From: Luteolibacter pohnpeiensis
GTDB taxonomy: Bacteria; Verrucomicrobiota; Verrucomicrobiia; Verrucomicrobiales; Akkermansiaceae
DNA length: 54,060 nucleotides
Direction of reading: 5' to 3'
Assembly (NCBI RefSeq): GCF_016595435.1
Contig: NZ_JAENIJ010000029.1
Span: 1 to 54,060, forward strand
In this document: piece by piece, positions 1 to 6,766 of the stretch
Position numbering within the stretch: the stretch's first letter is position 1
Layout: every line of letters begins with the position of its first letter
Notes under the pieces: generated by a model
What the model was told of the DNA's origin: nothing
The model's database searches: none
What the model saw: only the letters and a program-made list of their open reading frames with translations
Program-made: the position numbers and the translations under genes

Positions 1-72
1 GACTCCCTTGAGCGCCTCAAGCGCCACGCGGGCCTTGAATTCGGGGTCGTGTCTTCTGCGTTTGCTTTTCAT
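1..72 (-). CDS. IS3-family transposase OrfA, N-terminal 24 codons (cut by window edge)
   Basis: On the minus strand an ATG at 72-70 opens a frame that runs off the window edge after exactly 24 codons. It starts MKSKRRRHDPEFKARVALEA, the typical N-terminus of the small helix-turn-helix OrfA of IS3-group elements (basic start followed by H-x-P-E-F-K-x-x-V-A-L-E-A-L). In this family OrfA binds the terminal repeats and is fused to the OrfB integrase by programmed frameshift; neither part is visible here. The gene points away from the Rhs fragments, and the element's terminus lies 88 bp upstream of the start. Confidence 0.85.
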   Translation of the reverse strand, partial: MKSKRRRHDPEFKARVALEALKGV

Positions 73-160
73 TTTGTGCGTGTTCGGTTCGGTTTGCGGT
101 ACCAACCCAAACATCACAATCATAGCTTAGCCACTGGCCCGATTTTCGGGGGCCAGCTCA
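1..160 (-). mobile_element. IS3-family insertion sequence, orfA-side end
   Basis: Read on the minus strand, sequence starting at 160 begins TGAGCTGGCCCCCGAAAATC, which has the TG start and GC-rich form of IS3-group terminal inverted repeats. It is followed by about 60 bp of leader and the OrfA start. The first CTGGCCC can also pair with GGGCCAG to make a small hairpin. Base 161 begins sequence shared with the second Rhs copy at 1655, so the IS/host junction is at 160/161. The other end and the target duplication lie outside the window. Confidence 0.8.
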
Positions 161-722
161 ATCTGAATGCCGATATGCAAATTGAATCTTGCACAAGAAG
201 CCGAATCTAAATAGAGTCAACAACATGCTCTACATCTACGATGGTTGGAATCCGGTGGCGATAGGCACTCGGACTGGCACCGCCAGCTCGATGGGCGCGA
301 TGAGCCTCAAATGGACCAACCTGTGGGGACCAGACATTGGATCTTTTGGAAAGGTATCAGGATCTGCTGATTTCCAGGCCGCAGGTGGGGTGGGAGGTTT
401 GCTTGCAAGCAGCGACTACAGTTCCTCCACGACCACTCCGGACAACCATATTATCTCAAGCTATGATGCCAATGGCAATATTCTCGCCTGGACGAGCCAT
501 ACAAGAGCTCTGGTTCGTCAAAACGACTACGACCCACTTGGCGATGTGGTAATACAGCGTAGTCTATTGACGGGCGTGCCTGAGTTTGGCTTTTCGACCA
601 AGTTGCAGGACAAAGAAACTAGCCTGATATACTACGGCTACCGCGATCACGACCCAGTCGCCGACAGGTGGCCAAGCAGAGATCCGATTGAGAAACGTGG
701 GGGAGTAACTTGTATGGAATAG
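161..722 (+). repeat. Direct repeat of Rhs core, copy 1
   Basis: This stretch is a close but diverged copy of 1655-2216. Both begin with the same bases (ATCTGAATGCCGATATGCAA) and run in parallel through the whole Rhs core, diverging after the DPIE motif where the tips start. The shared 5' limit suggests that one duplication or recombination event created both fragments. Confidence 0.85.
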
Positions 723-964
723 GTCACAATAATTTGATAAATAAATATGACTTATTGGGTCTTTGTGAAATTATAATTAGATTTGCACATGGGGATTCAA
801 CAGCTCCACTCAATGGGATTGATCTAGCAACAGAAAATTCGTGTGGTGGCGGATCCAAGTGCAGTGGCAACGATGGAAGCGCATTCGATGCAGTTGTAGG
901 AGGGGAGACTATCAATGAATTTAACAAATTAATAATTTATGATAAAATATTTAATTTCGATTAG
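161..964 (+). pseudogene. Truncated, frameshifted Rhs core with unique C-terminal tip
   Basis: The frame from 189 reads LYIYDGWNPVAIG, then the tyrosine- and glycine-rich Rhs core with YDPLGD and YYGYRDHDPVADRWPSRDPI. This is the C-terminal 'Rhs repeat-associated core' of secreted Rhs/YD proteins, with only about 170 residues left. At about 707 a single base is missing compared with copy 2. The frame stops at 722, but the next frame continues NLYGIGHNNLINKYDLLGL, the normal end of the core, and then a tip of about 65 residues ending at 964. The tip has a Gly/Cys-rich patch (SCGGGSKC) and matches no family I recognise. No start codon upstream would give a full Rhs protein, and an IS abuts the 5' end. 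It is probably a dead, displaced Rhs tip cassette, although frameshifting cannot be excluded. Confidence 0.75.
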
Positions 965-1433
965 TTTTTCATCTATACTAATATTGAGCGCAAAAGAACA
1001 TTCCTTAGATCGTCTTAATGCAATTGCCTACAGGCAAGTTGAGCATATTTTCGTTTCTCGTGATTTCAAAGAGGCTATGGTGTCTCCATCAGAAGTTGAT
1101 TTGAAAAAAATTACGAAAGATGCTTGGGAGTTTACGAAATTCGCGGAAGCGAACGAACTTCAAAAAGAGGAGTTATTTAAAATATTGGATCGCGGTGATT
1201 TTGTACCCATTAAGATAAATGCGATCTTTGAAAGAGATCATTTATGTATACTTTTTAAGTTTGTTGATCATAAAGATAATATTGCACTAATGATCATACC
1301 GGGTTCTCCAGAGAGAGCGGGTATGTTTTACGAGTATAAAGAAGTTGGGGATGGTATTGTATTAGGAAAAAGAATCTCTCCGCGGCTTCGAGTGCAGGGA
1401 ATCTACGAAATTTTTATACCTGATAAAAAGTGA
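939..1433 (+). CDS. Hypothetical secreted protein, possible cognate (immunity) of the Rhs tip
   Basis: The frame codes 164 residues and overlaps the end of the preceding Rhs tip frame by 26 bp, an arrangement that suggests translational coupling. The N-terminus MIKYLISISFSSILILSAKE looks like a Sec signal peptide. The rest is charged and soluble, and I recognise no family. Base composition is AT-rich, unlike the GC-rich core genes of the window. In Rhs systems the gene directly after the tip usually encodes its immunity protein, and a small AT-rich ORF here fits that rule. The function is inferred from position only. Confidence 0.5.
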   Translation: MIKYLISISFSSILILSAKEHSLDRLNAIAYRQVEHIFVSRDFKEAMVSPSEVDLKKITKDAWEFTKFAEANELQKEELFKILDRGDFVPIKINAIFERDHLCILFKFVDHKDNIALMIIPGSPERAGMFYEYKEVGDGIVLGKRISPRLRVQGIYEIFIPDKK

Positions 1434-1461
1434 ACCTGACACGCCTGCATATGGGGGTTGA

Positions 1462-1482
1462 GCATGGATCGGTGTAGAAAAC
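1462..1482 (+). repeat. Short intercassette repeat, copy 1
   Basis: The sequence GCATGGATCGGTGTAGAAAA plus a C occurs here and identically at 4033-4053; a shorter GATCGGTGTAGAAAA copy is at 6605-6619. Each lies just after the last ORF of an Rhs-associated cassette. The surrounding 1434-1654 holds no gene that I can support. Confidence 0.7.
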
Positions 1483-1654
1483 TTCACCGAAGTTTTCCCG
1501 TTCCGAACCTGTTTCTTGGCTCTAGGATCAACGTAGCACGGTCGAGTTTCACAGGGTTTAGCGGACTCTTCAAAATTCCCCTCAAATCAAGAAGAATATA
1601 CCATACGACACATTAAAACATGGACCTGGCAGGTGTCCCGAAACATGACAGGCC

Positions 1655-2216
1655 ATCTGAATGCCGATATGCAAATTGAATCTTGCACAAGAAGCCGAAT
1701 CTAAATAGAGTCACCAACATGCTCTACATCTACGATGGTTGGAACCCGGTGGCGATCGGCACTCGGACTGGCACCGCCAGCTCGATGGGCGCGATGAGCC
1801 TCAAATGGACCAACCTGTGGGGACCAGACATGGGATCTTCAGGAAAGGTGTCAGAATCTGCCGATTTCCGGGCCGCAGGTGGGCTAGGAGGTTTGCATGC
1901 AAGCAGCTACTACAGTTCCTCCACGACCACTCCAGACACCCATATCGTCCCAAGCTATGATGCCAATGGCAATATTCTCGCCTGGACGAGCCATACAAGA
2001 GCTCTGGTTCGTCAAAACGATTACGACCCACTTGGTAATCTGGTGATGAAACGTAGCCTGCTTTCCGGAGTGCCGGACTTCGGCTTCTCAACCAAATTTC
2101 AGGACACTGAGTCAGGACTACTCTATTACGGATATCGATACTACGATCCAGCGACGGGAAGATGGCCATCCAGAGATCCGATTGAGGAGAGGGGTGGGAT
2201 GAATTTGTATGGCTTC
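1655..2216 (+). repeat. Direct repeat of Rhs core, copy 2
   Basis: This is the second copy of the Rhs core repeat, in frame throughout, unlike copy 1. Immediately 5' the sequences differ: copy 1 abuts the IS end, while here the bases are CCGAAACATGACAGGCC. The similarity therefore starts sharply at ATCTGAATG. Confidence 0.85.
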
Positions 2217-2882
2217 CTTGGAAATGATGGGGTGAACTGGATGGATTCCCTCGGTCTAATAGCAGGTTCTACAGATTTGCCAAAAGGAAAAGATATTGCA
2301 GCCACTTGGCAAGATGCTGGAAGAGTCCCGTTCGCTGGAGAAAATTATCGTGCAATGGGACACCATACTTATACCGTGAGAGTTGAATGCTCATGCGGAG
2401 ATGCGGAGATAAAATGTGATGTGACTGGAGTTGGTGAAATTCGCCTTAACAACTCCTGGGTCAAGCCTGATGGGATTATGAAGGGAGGAGGGCCTGCAAC
2501 TTGGGAGGGCGTATACGGTCATGAACAGATGCACATCGACGCAGCGCAGAAGGCGGCGATGGGCGTAGAAAGGGCAATTAGAAGTATGACCTCTCAGGAA
2601 AATACCATCAGATATGCAAAATTAGTTGAATTTGCATTCCAAGTGCAAATGAATGCTGTATTATATGCGTCAAAAGGCCATTCGTCTGACTCTAAAAGTC
2701 CTCTACCGGCAGATGGAACTGGATATCCTCCTCGGCCGGGATCACGGAATTTACCTCCCAAACCAGTTGAGGGCGAGGCTCCCGGAACTACTCCAAATGA
2801 TTATCCATATCCTCAACTGCCTCCTGAGGGTCCGATTGGGTCCCCTCCGCCTTTAAGGCCATTGCCACCATTTCTTAAGTGA
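1683..2882 (+). CDS. Orphan Rhs C-terminal fragment with putative zincin (HEQMH) toxin tip
   Basis: This frame of 399 codons opens at a TTG. Residues 1-190 are the Rhs core (YIYDGWNPVAIG, YDPLGNLVMKRSLL, YYGYRYYDPATGRWPSRDPI, NLYGFLGNDGVNWMDSLGL). After DSLGL comes a unique tip of about 210 residues. It contains VYGHEQMHIDAAQ at about residue 280, an HExxH motif typical of zinc metallopeptidases, preceded by a Cys-x-Cys region (VECSCGDAEIKC). The C-terminus is proline-rich. The normal YD-repeat shell and N-terminal export domains are missing, so the protein is either an orphan tip reservoir or a pseudogene remnant. The metallopeptidase call rests on one motif, with no third zinc ligand assigned. 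Confidence 0.6.
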   Translation: MHKKPNLNRVTNMLYIYDGWNPVAIGTRTGTASSMGAMSLKWTNLWGPDMGSSGKVSESADFRAAGGLGGLHASSYYSSSTTTPDTHIVPSYDANGNILAWTSHTRALVRQNDYDPLGNLVMKRSLLSGVPDFGFSTKFQDTESGLLYYGYRYYDPATGRWPSRDPIEERGGMNLYGFLGNDGVNWMDSLGLIAGSTDLPKGKDIAATWQDAGRVPFAGENYRAMGHHTYTVRVECSCGDAEIKCDVTGVGEIRLNNSWVKPDGIMKGGGPATWEGVYGHEQMHIDAAQKAAMGVERAIRSMTSQENTIRYAKLVEFAFQVQMNAVLYASKGHSSDSKSPLPADGTGYPPRPGSRNLPPKPVEGEAPGTTPNDYPYPQLPPEGPIGSPPPLRPLPPFLK

Positions 2883-2918
2883 AAACGAAACAAATAATCT
2901 AATATTTTTGATTAAGTC

Positions 2919-3353
2919 ATGTTTAATTTACTTCGAAGTTTTATATTATGTGTAGTCTTTTGGGTCTTTAGTTGTTTGAGTTTGCAGGCGACCTCTTTTG
3001 AGTTGGAAGATATAATTATTATTTCAGGTGGAGATGTAGGAAAAACTTCTGATCCATCTGTTAATGTTATAATCACTGATCTGCTTCGACCTGAAATTGC
3101 GTTTGATGAGCAAATTGTTTGCGTGAAAATCGTTTGCGATTCGCTTAAGGTTGTCGATAAAGCTGTCTTGTTTCTCTTGGATGGTGAAAATCGATTAATA
3201 GTTGATGTTCCGGTAAAATCTACAATGGATGGAGATAAATTAGTATATTCTTTTAATGTTAAAAAGCCGTTTTTAGAAAATAGCGTTGTCCATCTTTCCT
3301 TTAAAGGGAAAGATGATAAGCGGATTGTGCTCAAGATGAAAACAAAACCTTGA
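2919..3353 (+). CDS. Hypothetical secreted protein after the HEQMH Rhs tip
   Basis: The frame codes 144 residues with a clear Sec signal peptide: a hydrophobic segment FILCVVFWVFSCLSLQA precedes the likely cleavage. The mature part is short and beta-rich in appearance, with alternating Val/Ile and charged residues. I do not recognise it. It starts 36 bp after the Rhs fragment stop and is AT-rich like the tip. Its position makes it the best candidate for an immunity or accessory gene of that tip; a periplasmic location would suit a metallopeptidase acting outside the cytoplasm. That role is inference. Confidence 0.5.
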   Translation: MFNLLRSFILCVVFWVFSCLSLQATSFELEDIIIISGGDVGKTSDPSVNVIITDLLRPEIAFDEQIVCVKIVCDSLKVVDKAVLFLLDGENRLIVDVPVKSTMDGDKLVYSFNVKKPFLENSVVHLSFKGKDDKRIVLKMKTKP

Positions 3354-3452
3354 ATAACAGTAGTTGTTTTTCATGGCAGAGGGACAGACTTGCGCTCATG
3401 CGCAATTAAGCAGGATATCTAAAATAGTAAGTTCAAGATTGCGTAATATATC

Positions 3453-4007
3453 ATGAAAATAATGAACAATATTCTAAATATTCGTTTTTTCCCCGACATT
3501 CTCTGTAAGTACTTACGCAATTTTTGGGACTTTAAGAAAGGTCTTGGTCTAATTATCGGGTCAGTATTCAAGGTGACTGCTTTGCTTGCAATCATTGCAT
3601 TTTTTCCTTCTTGTAAAGATGGGAAAAAATCAGATCCGCTAGAACATAGAGCGCAGATTTCAATAAACAAAAATTCAGGAAAAAAAACAGAGCGTGAAGC
3701 AATTAGGTTCGCTTTAGAATTTATCAAAACTGCATACGGTCAAGACGTGGCAAACGAGCTTTCTAACTCAGAATTTCCGACTAATGTAGTTTATAACTCG
3801 CAAGAAAATGAATGGTATGTAGCATTGACAAATGGAATTTCCACTATCAATGTGATTTTAGATGGGTCTCTGCGCAAAGGAACTTTAGTGAGAATGGATG
3901 GTTTAATATACAAAAAAAATATTGAAGACGTTGTTGATAGGCGCAATCCTCCGCTTTTCACTATTGATGAATTTAAGGAGATTTGCAAACTGCCACATAA
4001 CGAGTAG
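3453..4007 (+). CDS. Hypothetical membrane-anchored or lipoprotein-like protein
   Basis: The frame codes 184 residues. A hydrophobic stretch VTALLAIIAFFPSC lies at about residues 41-54, later than in a normal signal peptide, so the real start may be internal, although no better in-frame ATG is obvious. The FPSC could act as a weak lipobox. The remainder is hydrophilic (EREAIRFALEFIKTAYGQDV) with a C-terminal region recalling small secreted proteins often found beside Rhs tips. No family recognised. It is AT-rich and part of the accessory block. Confidence 0.45.
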   Translation: MKIMNNILNIRFFPDILCKYLRNFWDFKKGLGLIIGSVFKVTALLAIIAFFPSCKDGKKSDPLEHRAQISINKNSGKKTEREAIRFALEFIKTAYGQDVANELSNSEFPTNVVYNSQENEWYVALTNGISTINVILDGSLRKGTLVRMDGLIYKKNIEDVVDRRNPPLFTIDEFKEICKLPHNE

Positions 4008-4032
4008 TTTTAGATGCTTACCAAAGGAATAT

Positions 4033-4053
4033 GCATGGATCGGTGTAGAAAAC
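4033..4053 (+). repeat. Short intercassette repeat, copy 2
   Basis: Identical over 21 bp to 1462-1482. It begins 26 bp after the stop of the preceding ORF. Its position after each cassette suggests that it marks cassette borders or is debris of an older repeated element. Confidence 0.7.
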
Positions 4054-4160
4054 TTTTTGTTTTAGCAGGTCTACATCAAAAAGACATGACAAATAGACAG
4101 GCCTTTAGTCATGTCTTGATGATGTGTGTTGATGGGAAATGATTAGATATTGATTGTAAT

Positions 4161-4400
4161 ATGAAGGTTTTTTTGTCGCTGATAGTGATGTTTTTATCAG
4201 GCTGCGCATGTTCAAAGGAAATGGGTTCTGGCGTTACGAATTCCGAGACTAAGTTTCCCGAAGTTAGGTATGATGGCTCGCCTTTGCCTGAAATTAAATT
4301 TTTTGGAATCGATGATACAGAGGAGATTGTAGATCTTGAATTTGATTCTGAATTTTATAAATCAGAACATCCTATTAAAGAAGATGGAATAAATTATTAG
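4161..4400 (+). CDS. Small predicted lipoprotein
   Basis: The frame codes 79 residues. The N-terminus MKVFLSLIVMFLSGCACSKE contains a textbook lipobox (LSGC), so the mature protein should be lipidated at Cys15 and placed in the inner or outer membrane. The mature part is acidic (DDTEEIVDLEFDSEF). No family recognised. It is AT-rich, on the same strand as the other ORFs of the accessory block, and of the size of many immunity lipoproteins, but no intact toxin gene precedes it. Confidence 0.55.
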   Translation: MKVFLSLIVMFLSGCACSKEMGSGVTNSETKFPEVRYDGSPLPEIKFFGIDDTEEIVDLEFDSEFYKSEHPIKEDGINY

Positions 4401-4499
4401 GTAATGATATATAATGACAAAGGGGCGGTTTTTTAGATATGAGCCATAAAAATCCTGTTAGAACTTACACCCAGCAGCAGAGAATTGCATGAGAAGTAA
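4401..4499. other. AT-rich spacer without a supportable gene
   Basis: The stretch between the small lipoprotein and the next open frame has stops in all forward frames, and I see no clear promoter or hairpin. It probably belongs to the degenerating cassette that follows. Confidence 0.4.
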
Positions 4500-4718
4500 A
4501 TAAAATCGGGACAACAATTCTGTTATGATTCAGATGATAATCTCGTTACGGAAAGGCAAGGCGCCGGCACGACTGATTTCGTTTCACCCGAAACATCGGT
4601 TTCTGAGTATTATTTGTCTGATGTCGAAGCATACACATTTGCTGAGCATTGTGGATCAGATGCCATTGCTCAGTGTCTGGAGCCCAGACCCCTCTCACTG
4701 GGAGGAGGCGAGCGTTAA
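4500..4718 (+). pseudogene. Start-less remnant of an Rhs-type C-terminal tip
   Basis: A frame open from 4500 to the TAA at 4716-4718 reads SGQQFCYDSDDNLVTERQGA, followed by GTTDFVSPETSVSEYYLSDV and a Cys-containing end. It has protein-like composition but no start codon near its beginning, and a stop lies just upstream at 4497. From memory, it resembles short C-terminal segments of secreted YD-repeat proteins that carry a C-YD-x-x-x-N-L motif followed by GAGT-x-D. I read it as the tail of a third tip cassette that has lost its core. The alternative frame starting at 4525 is less protein-like. Confidence 0.35.
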
Positions 4719-4751
4719 TTTTATATATTTATAAAAACATTAATTCAATCA

Positions 4752-5072
4752 TTGATTTTTTCGTTATTATATGGTTGCGCGAACACCTACCCGAGTCCAG
4801 CCTATAATTTGGAGTTGGATAAGGTTAAGGCATTGGTGAAGGTCGGAGATAATATATATAGCGCTAAAGAGAAATTAGAGAAAATTGGAAAGGACTCATC
4901 TAAAGTTTATGACCCAACCGGACTCGGCGATCATTTGATGATGATTGTTAATCATGATAATCTCACCCCGACAGGAGGGTTTTTCTACGCGGCTGGGATT
5001 AGTATTGATAATTCACCAATATCAACTGTCATAGAATCAAATATGAATGGTGTTATAACCAGTATTGAATAA
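4752..5072 (+). CDS. Small predicted lipoprotein, start codon uncertain
   Basis: The first accepted start is TTG at 4752, giving 106 residues with LIFSLLYGCANTY at the front. The hydrophobic segment continues upstream in the same frame as IKTLIQSLIFSLLYGC back to an ATA at 4731. A signal peptide with its positive charge would need that upstream start, so the gene may use ATA or may have lost its ATG. LYGC is an acceptable lipobox. The mature part has KVGDNIYSAKEKLEKIGKDS, a helix-loop pattern I cannot assign to a family. It follows the tip remnant in the same frame 33 bp downstream, the usual place for an immunity gene. Confidence 0.45.
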   Translation: MIFSLLYGCANTYPSPAYNLELDKVKALVKVGDNIYSAKEKLEKIGKDSSKVYDPTGLGDHLMMIVNHDNLTPTGGFFYAAGISIDNSPISTVIESNMNGVITSIE

Positions 5073-5110
5073 GGTAAAATTAAAAACAAGGGGAGGTCCT
5101 TCAATTTAGA

Positions 5111-5470
5111 ATGGAATATAAGATGAAACGCGTTGTAACCATTTGCGGTGTTGACGCGAACCTAGCTGCTGTCCAGGCTGTATTTTATCAAAATGCAAAA
5201 GATGTTAATTTTACAGCTCCGGGCAAAAGCACTTGCATCGGAAATAATCTTAGCGGCGACGTTTCAACCATGACACCACGTAATCTTCCATTCATCACTG
5301 GAACCAACGGTGTCGCAGCTGCTCTGATAGCTGTCGAACAAACCGTTGGAACATGGAAATGCACTCGCGCTATTCCGAAAGATGCAAAGTTTCATGAATG
5401 GAATTACCTTGCACCCTCACACTCGGGAAATCGCCACCAAGACTCGAAACCCATCACAGGCAACGCCTGA
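5111..5470 (+). CDS. Hypothetical protein
   Basis: The frame codes 119 residues, starting MEYKMKRVVTICGVDANLAA; the ATG at 5123 (MKRVV) is an alternative start. The sequence has no hydrophobic signal and a Gly/Thr/Asn-rich middle (PFITGTNGVAAALIAVEQTV). I recognise no family. It is preceded by a purine-rich AAGGGGAGG that could be a ribosome binding site. The next ORF follows immediately (stop at 5470, next start at 5471 or 5477), so the two may be co-translated. Confidence 0.4.
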   Translation: MEYKMKRVVTICGVDANLAAVQAVFYQNAKDVNFTAPGKSTCIGNNLSGDVSTMTPRNLPFITGTNGVAAALIAVEQTVGTWKCTRAIPKDAKFHEWNYLAPSHSGNRHQDSKPITGNA

Positions 5471-5476
5471 TTGCAG

Positions 5477-6565
5477 ATGCTCAAGAATAAAAGAATACTG
5501 ATAATTATCTTGATTCCGATAGCGGTATTTCTCGGCGGATATATATGGAATATGTCTGATCCTGGGAAAAGTGATGACTTTTCATCAAGCAAACATACCA
5601 ATCCAACTTCTCAAAAAACACAATCAGAAACCGGCACAACCCCTCAGCAAAATCACCATTCAGAGATTGAAGATCTGATCAAAGAAGACAAAAGGCTCAA
5701 TCAGATGGAGGCATACTATCAAAATATCAAGTTTCCGTATGAATTAAGCCAACTGAAACAAACGCTGAGTGAAGAGTTCAACATCGTGATGAACCTTCCT
5801 CAGTCACCCGAGAAAGATCTAATGCTCATGGACATCGGGGCCAATTTTGCGATTCAATTCAGTCGCAACAGAGAAGATTTGGAACTGTTTGGCCAACGGA
5901 TAAAAATCTATGAAGAAACACTTCTAAGCTTTGGTGAAGCGTATAAACCGGCTAATGAAATTTTTCGCAGGATGATTTCCAAAATTCCCAATTGGGAAGA
6001 GTTTTCCACCGAAGATATTTCCCTGCGAGAGCATACCCTTTTAAGTGATTATGAAAACAGTCGTTCCAGCTTGGTCGGGGAATTTACCGGAGAAGTGATT
6101 GCGCAACGGTTGGCCTCAGCTGGCCCGGAAGCATTGACAGAGATTCAGAGTTTGCCATATGACGAGAAGATAAAGATCAATATTGAGCGATCGTTATTGA
6201 ATCACTTGCGCTTAAAGGGTGCCAGCCCGGAGGCTTTGACATATTACCTAAGCTCGGAAAGCCGCCTTGACGATGAACCAAAGATGGCAGTGAAGCTTGT
6301 TGGGGATTTATATCGTGAAAAATCGGATGAACTTGGATCTATTGTGCTCGATTCCCCACCTGGCGACAAACGGGATCAAGTAATTTTCCAAATTGTTGCT
6401 CGTTTACAAAGAGGTGATGAAGTAAACCTTGAGTCTTGGCTTGGCGAAATATCGAATCCAAGTCTCAGAGACAGAGCTCGAAAGGATTATCTGGAAAACC
6501 TACCATTATCCTTGAGACATATTCCGCCAACTTCCGGCAGCACGGTCGACCCGTTTGAACACTAG
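5477..6565 (+). CDS. Hypothetical protein with N-terminal membrane anchor
   Basis: The ATG at 5477 is preferred over a TTG at 5471; it gives about 362 residues. The N-terminus LKNKRILIIILIPIAVFLGG is one transmembrane segment or uncleaved signal anchor. It is followed by a polar Ser/Thr/Gln-rich linker to about residue 60, then a long helical charged domain (residues 60-355). The helices look like short alpha-hairpin repeats (EALTEIQSLPYDEKIKINIE, ASPEALTYYLSSESRLDDEP), a pattern I associate with anchored Verrucomicrobia proteins of unknown function. No catalytic motif seen. Codon use is nearer to the core genes than that of the small ORFs before it. It may be the first host gene after the Rhs island. 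Confidence 0.55.
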   Translation: MLKNKRILIIILIPIAVFLGGYIWNMSDPGKSDDFSSSKHTNPTSQKTQSETGTTPQQNHHSEIEDLIKEDKRLNQMEAYYQNIKFPYELSQLKQTLSEEFNIVMNLPQSPEKDLMLMDIGANFAIQFSRNREDLELFGQRIKIYEETLLSFGEAYKPANEIFRRMISKIPNWEEFSTEDISLREHTLLSDYENSRSSLVGEFTGEVIAQRLASAGPEALTEIQSLPYDEKIKINIERSLLNHLRLKGASPEALTYYLSSESRLDDEPKMAVKLVGDLYREKSDELGSIVLDSPPGDKRDQVIFQIVARLQRGDEVNLESWLGEISNPSLRDRARKDYLENLPLSLRHIPPTSGSTVDPFEH

Positions 6566-6599
6566 AATCTGATTCGATTCAAACTCTAAGCCGAAGGCA

Positions 6600-6619
6600 T
6601 AAATGATCGGTGTAGAAAA
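6600..6619 (+). repeat. Short intercassette repeat, copy 3 (diverged)
   Basis: GATCGGTGTAGAAAA at 6605-6619 matches the two longer copies at 1462 and 4033; the preceding GCAT is separated from it by two extra bases. It lies 35 bp after the stop of the last ORF of the accessory block, so the three copies bracket the cassettes. Confidence 0.6.
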
Positions 6620-6766
6620 ACCTCCAAATTTCCCACGATTTATTCGATCCAAGAGACTGTCATGGTTCGACCCTGTCATCGTATATGGCCTAAATGACAG
6701 TATCTACCGTTCCAAATTTGCCACCTGAGCATTGCCATTGGGCTAGCTTTTGTTTCTGTTGATGCG

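Noticed and set aside
4525..4734. Forward frame of 69 residues from the ATG at 4525
   Set aside because: It overlaps the better frame 4500-4718, has no signal or domain, and its composition (S/L/K-rich) looks like an off-frame reading.
1462..6619. Near-equal spacing (2571 and 2567-2572 bp) of the three short repeat copies
   Set aside because: The intervening cassettes have different contents and lengths of parts, so the equal distance is most likely coincidence.
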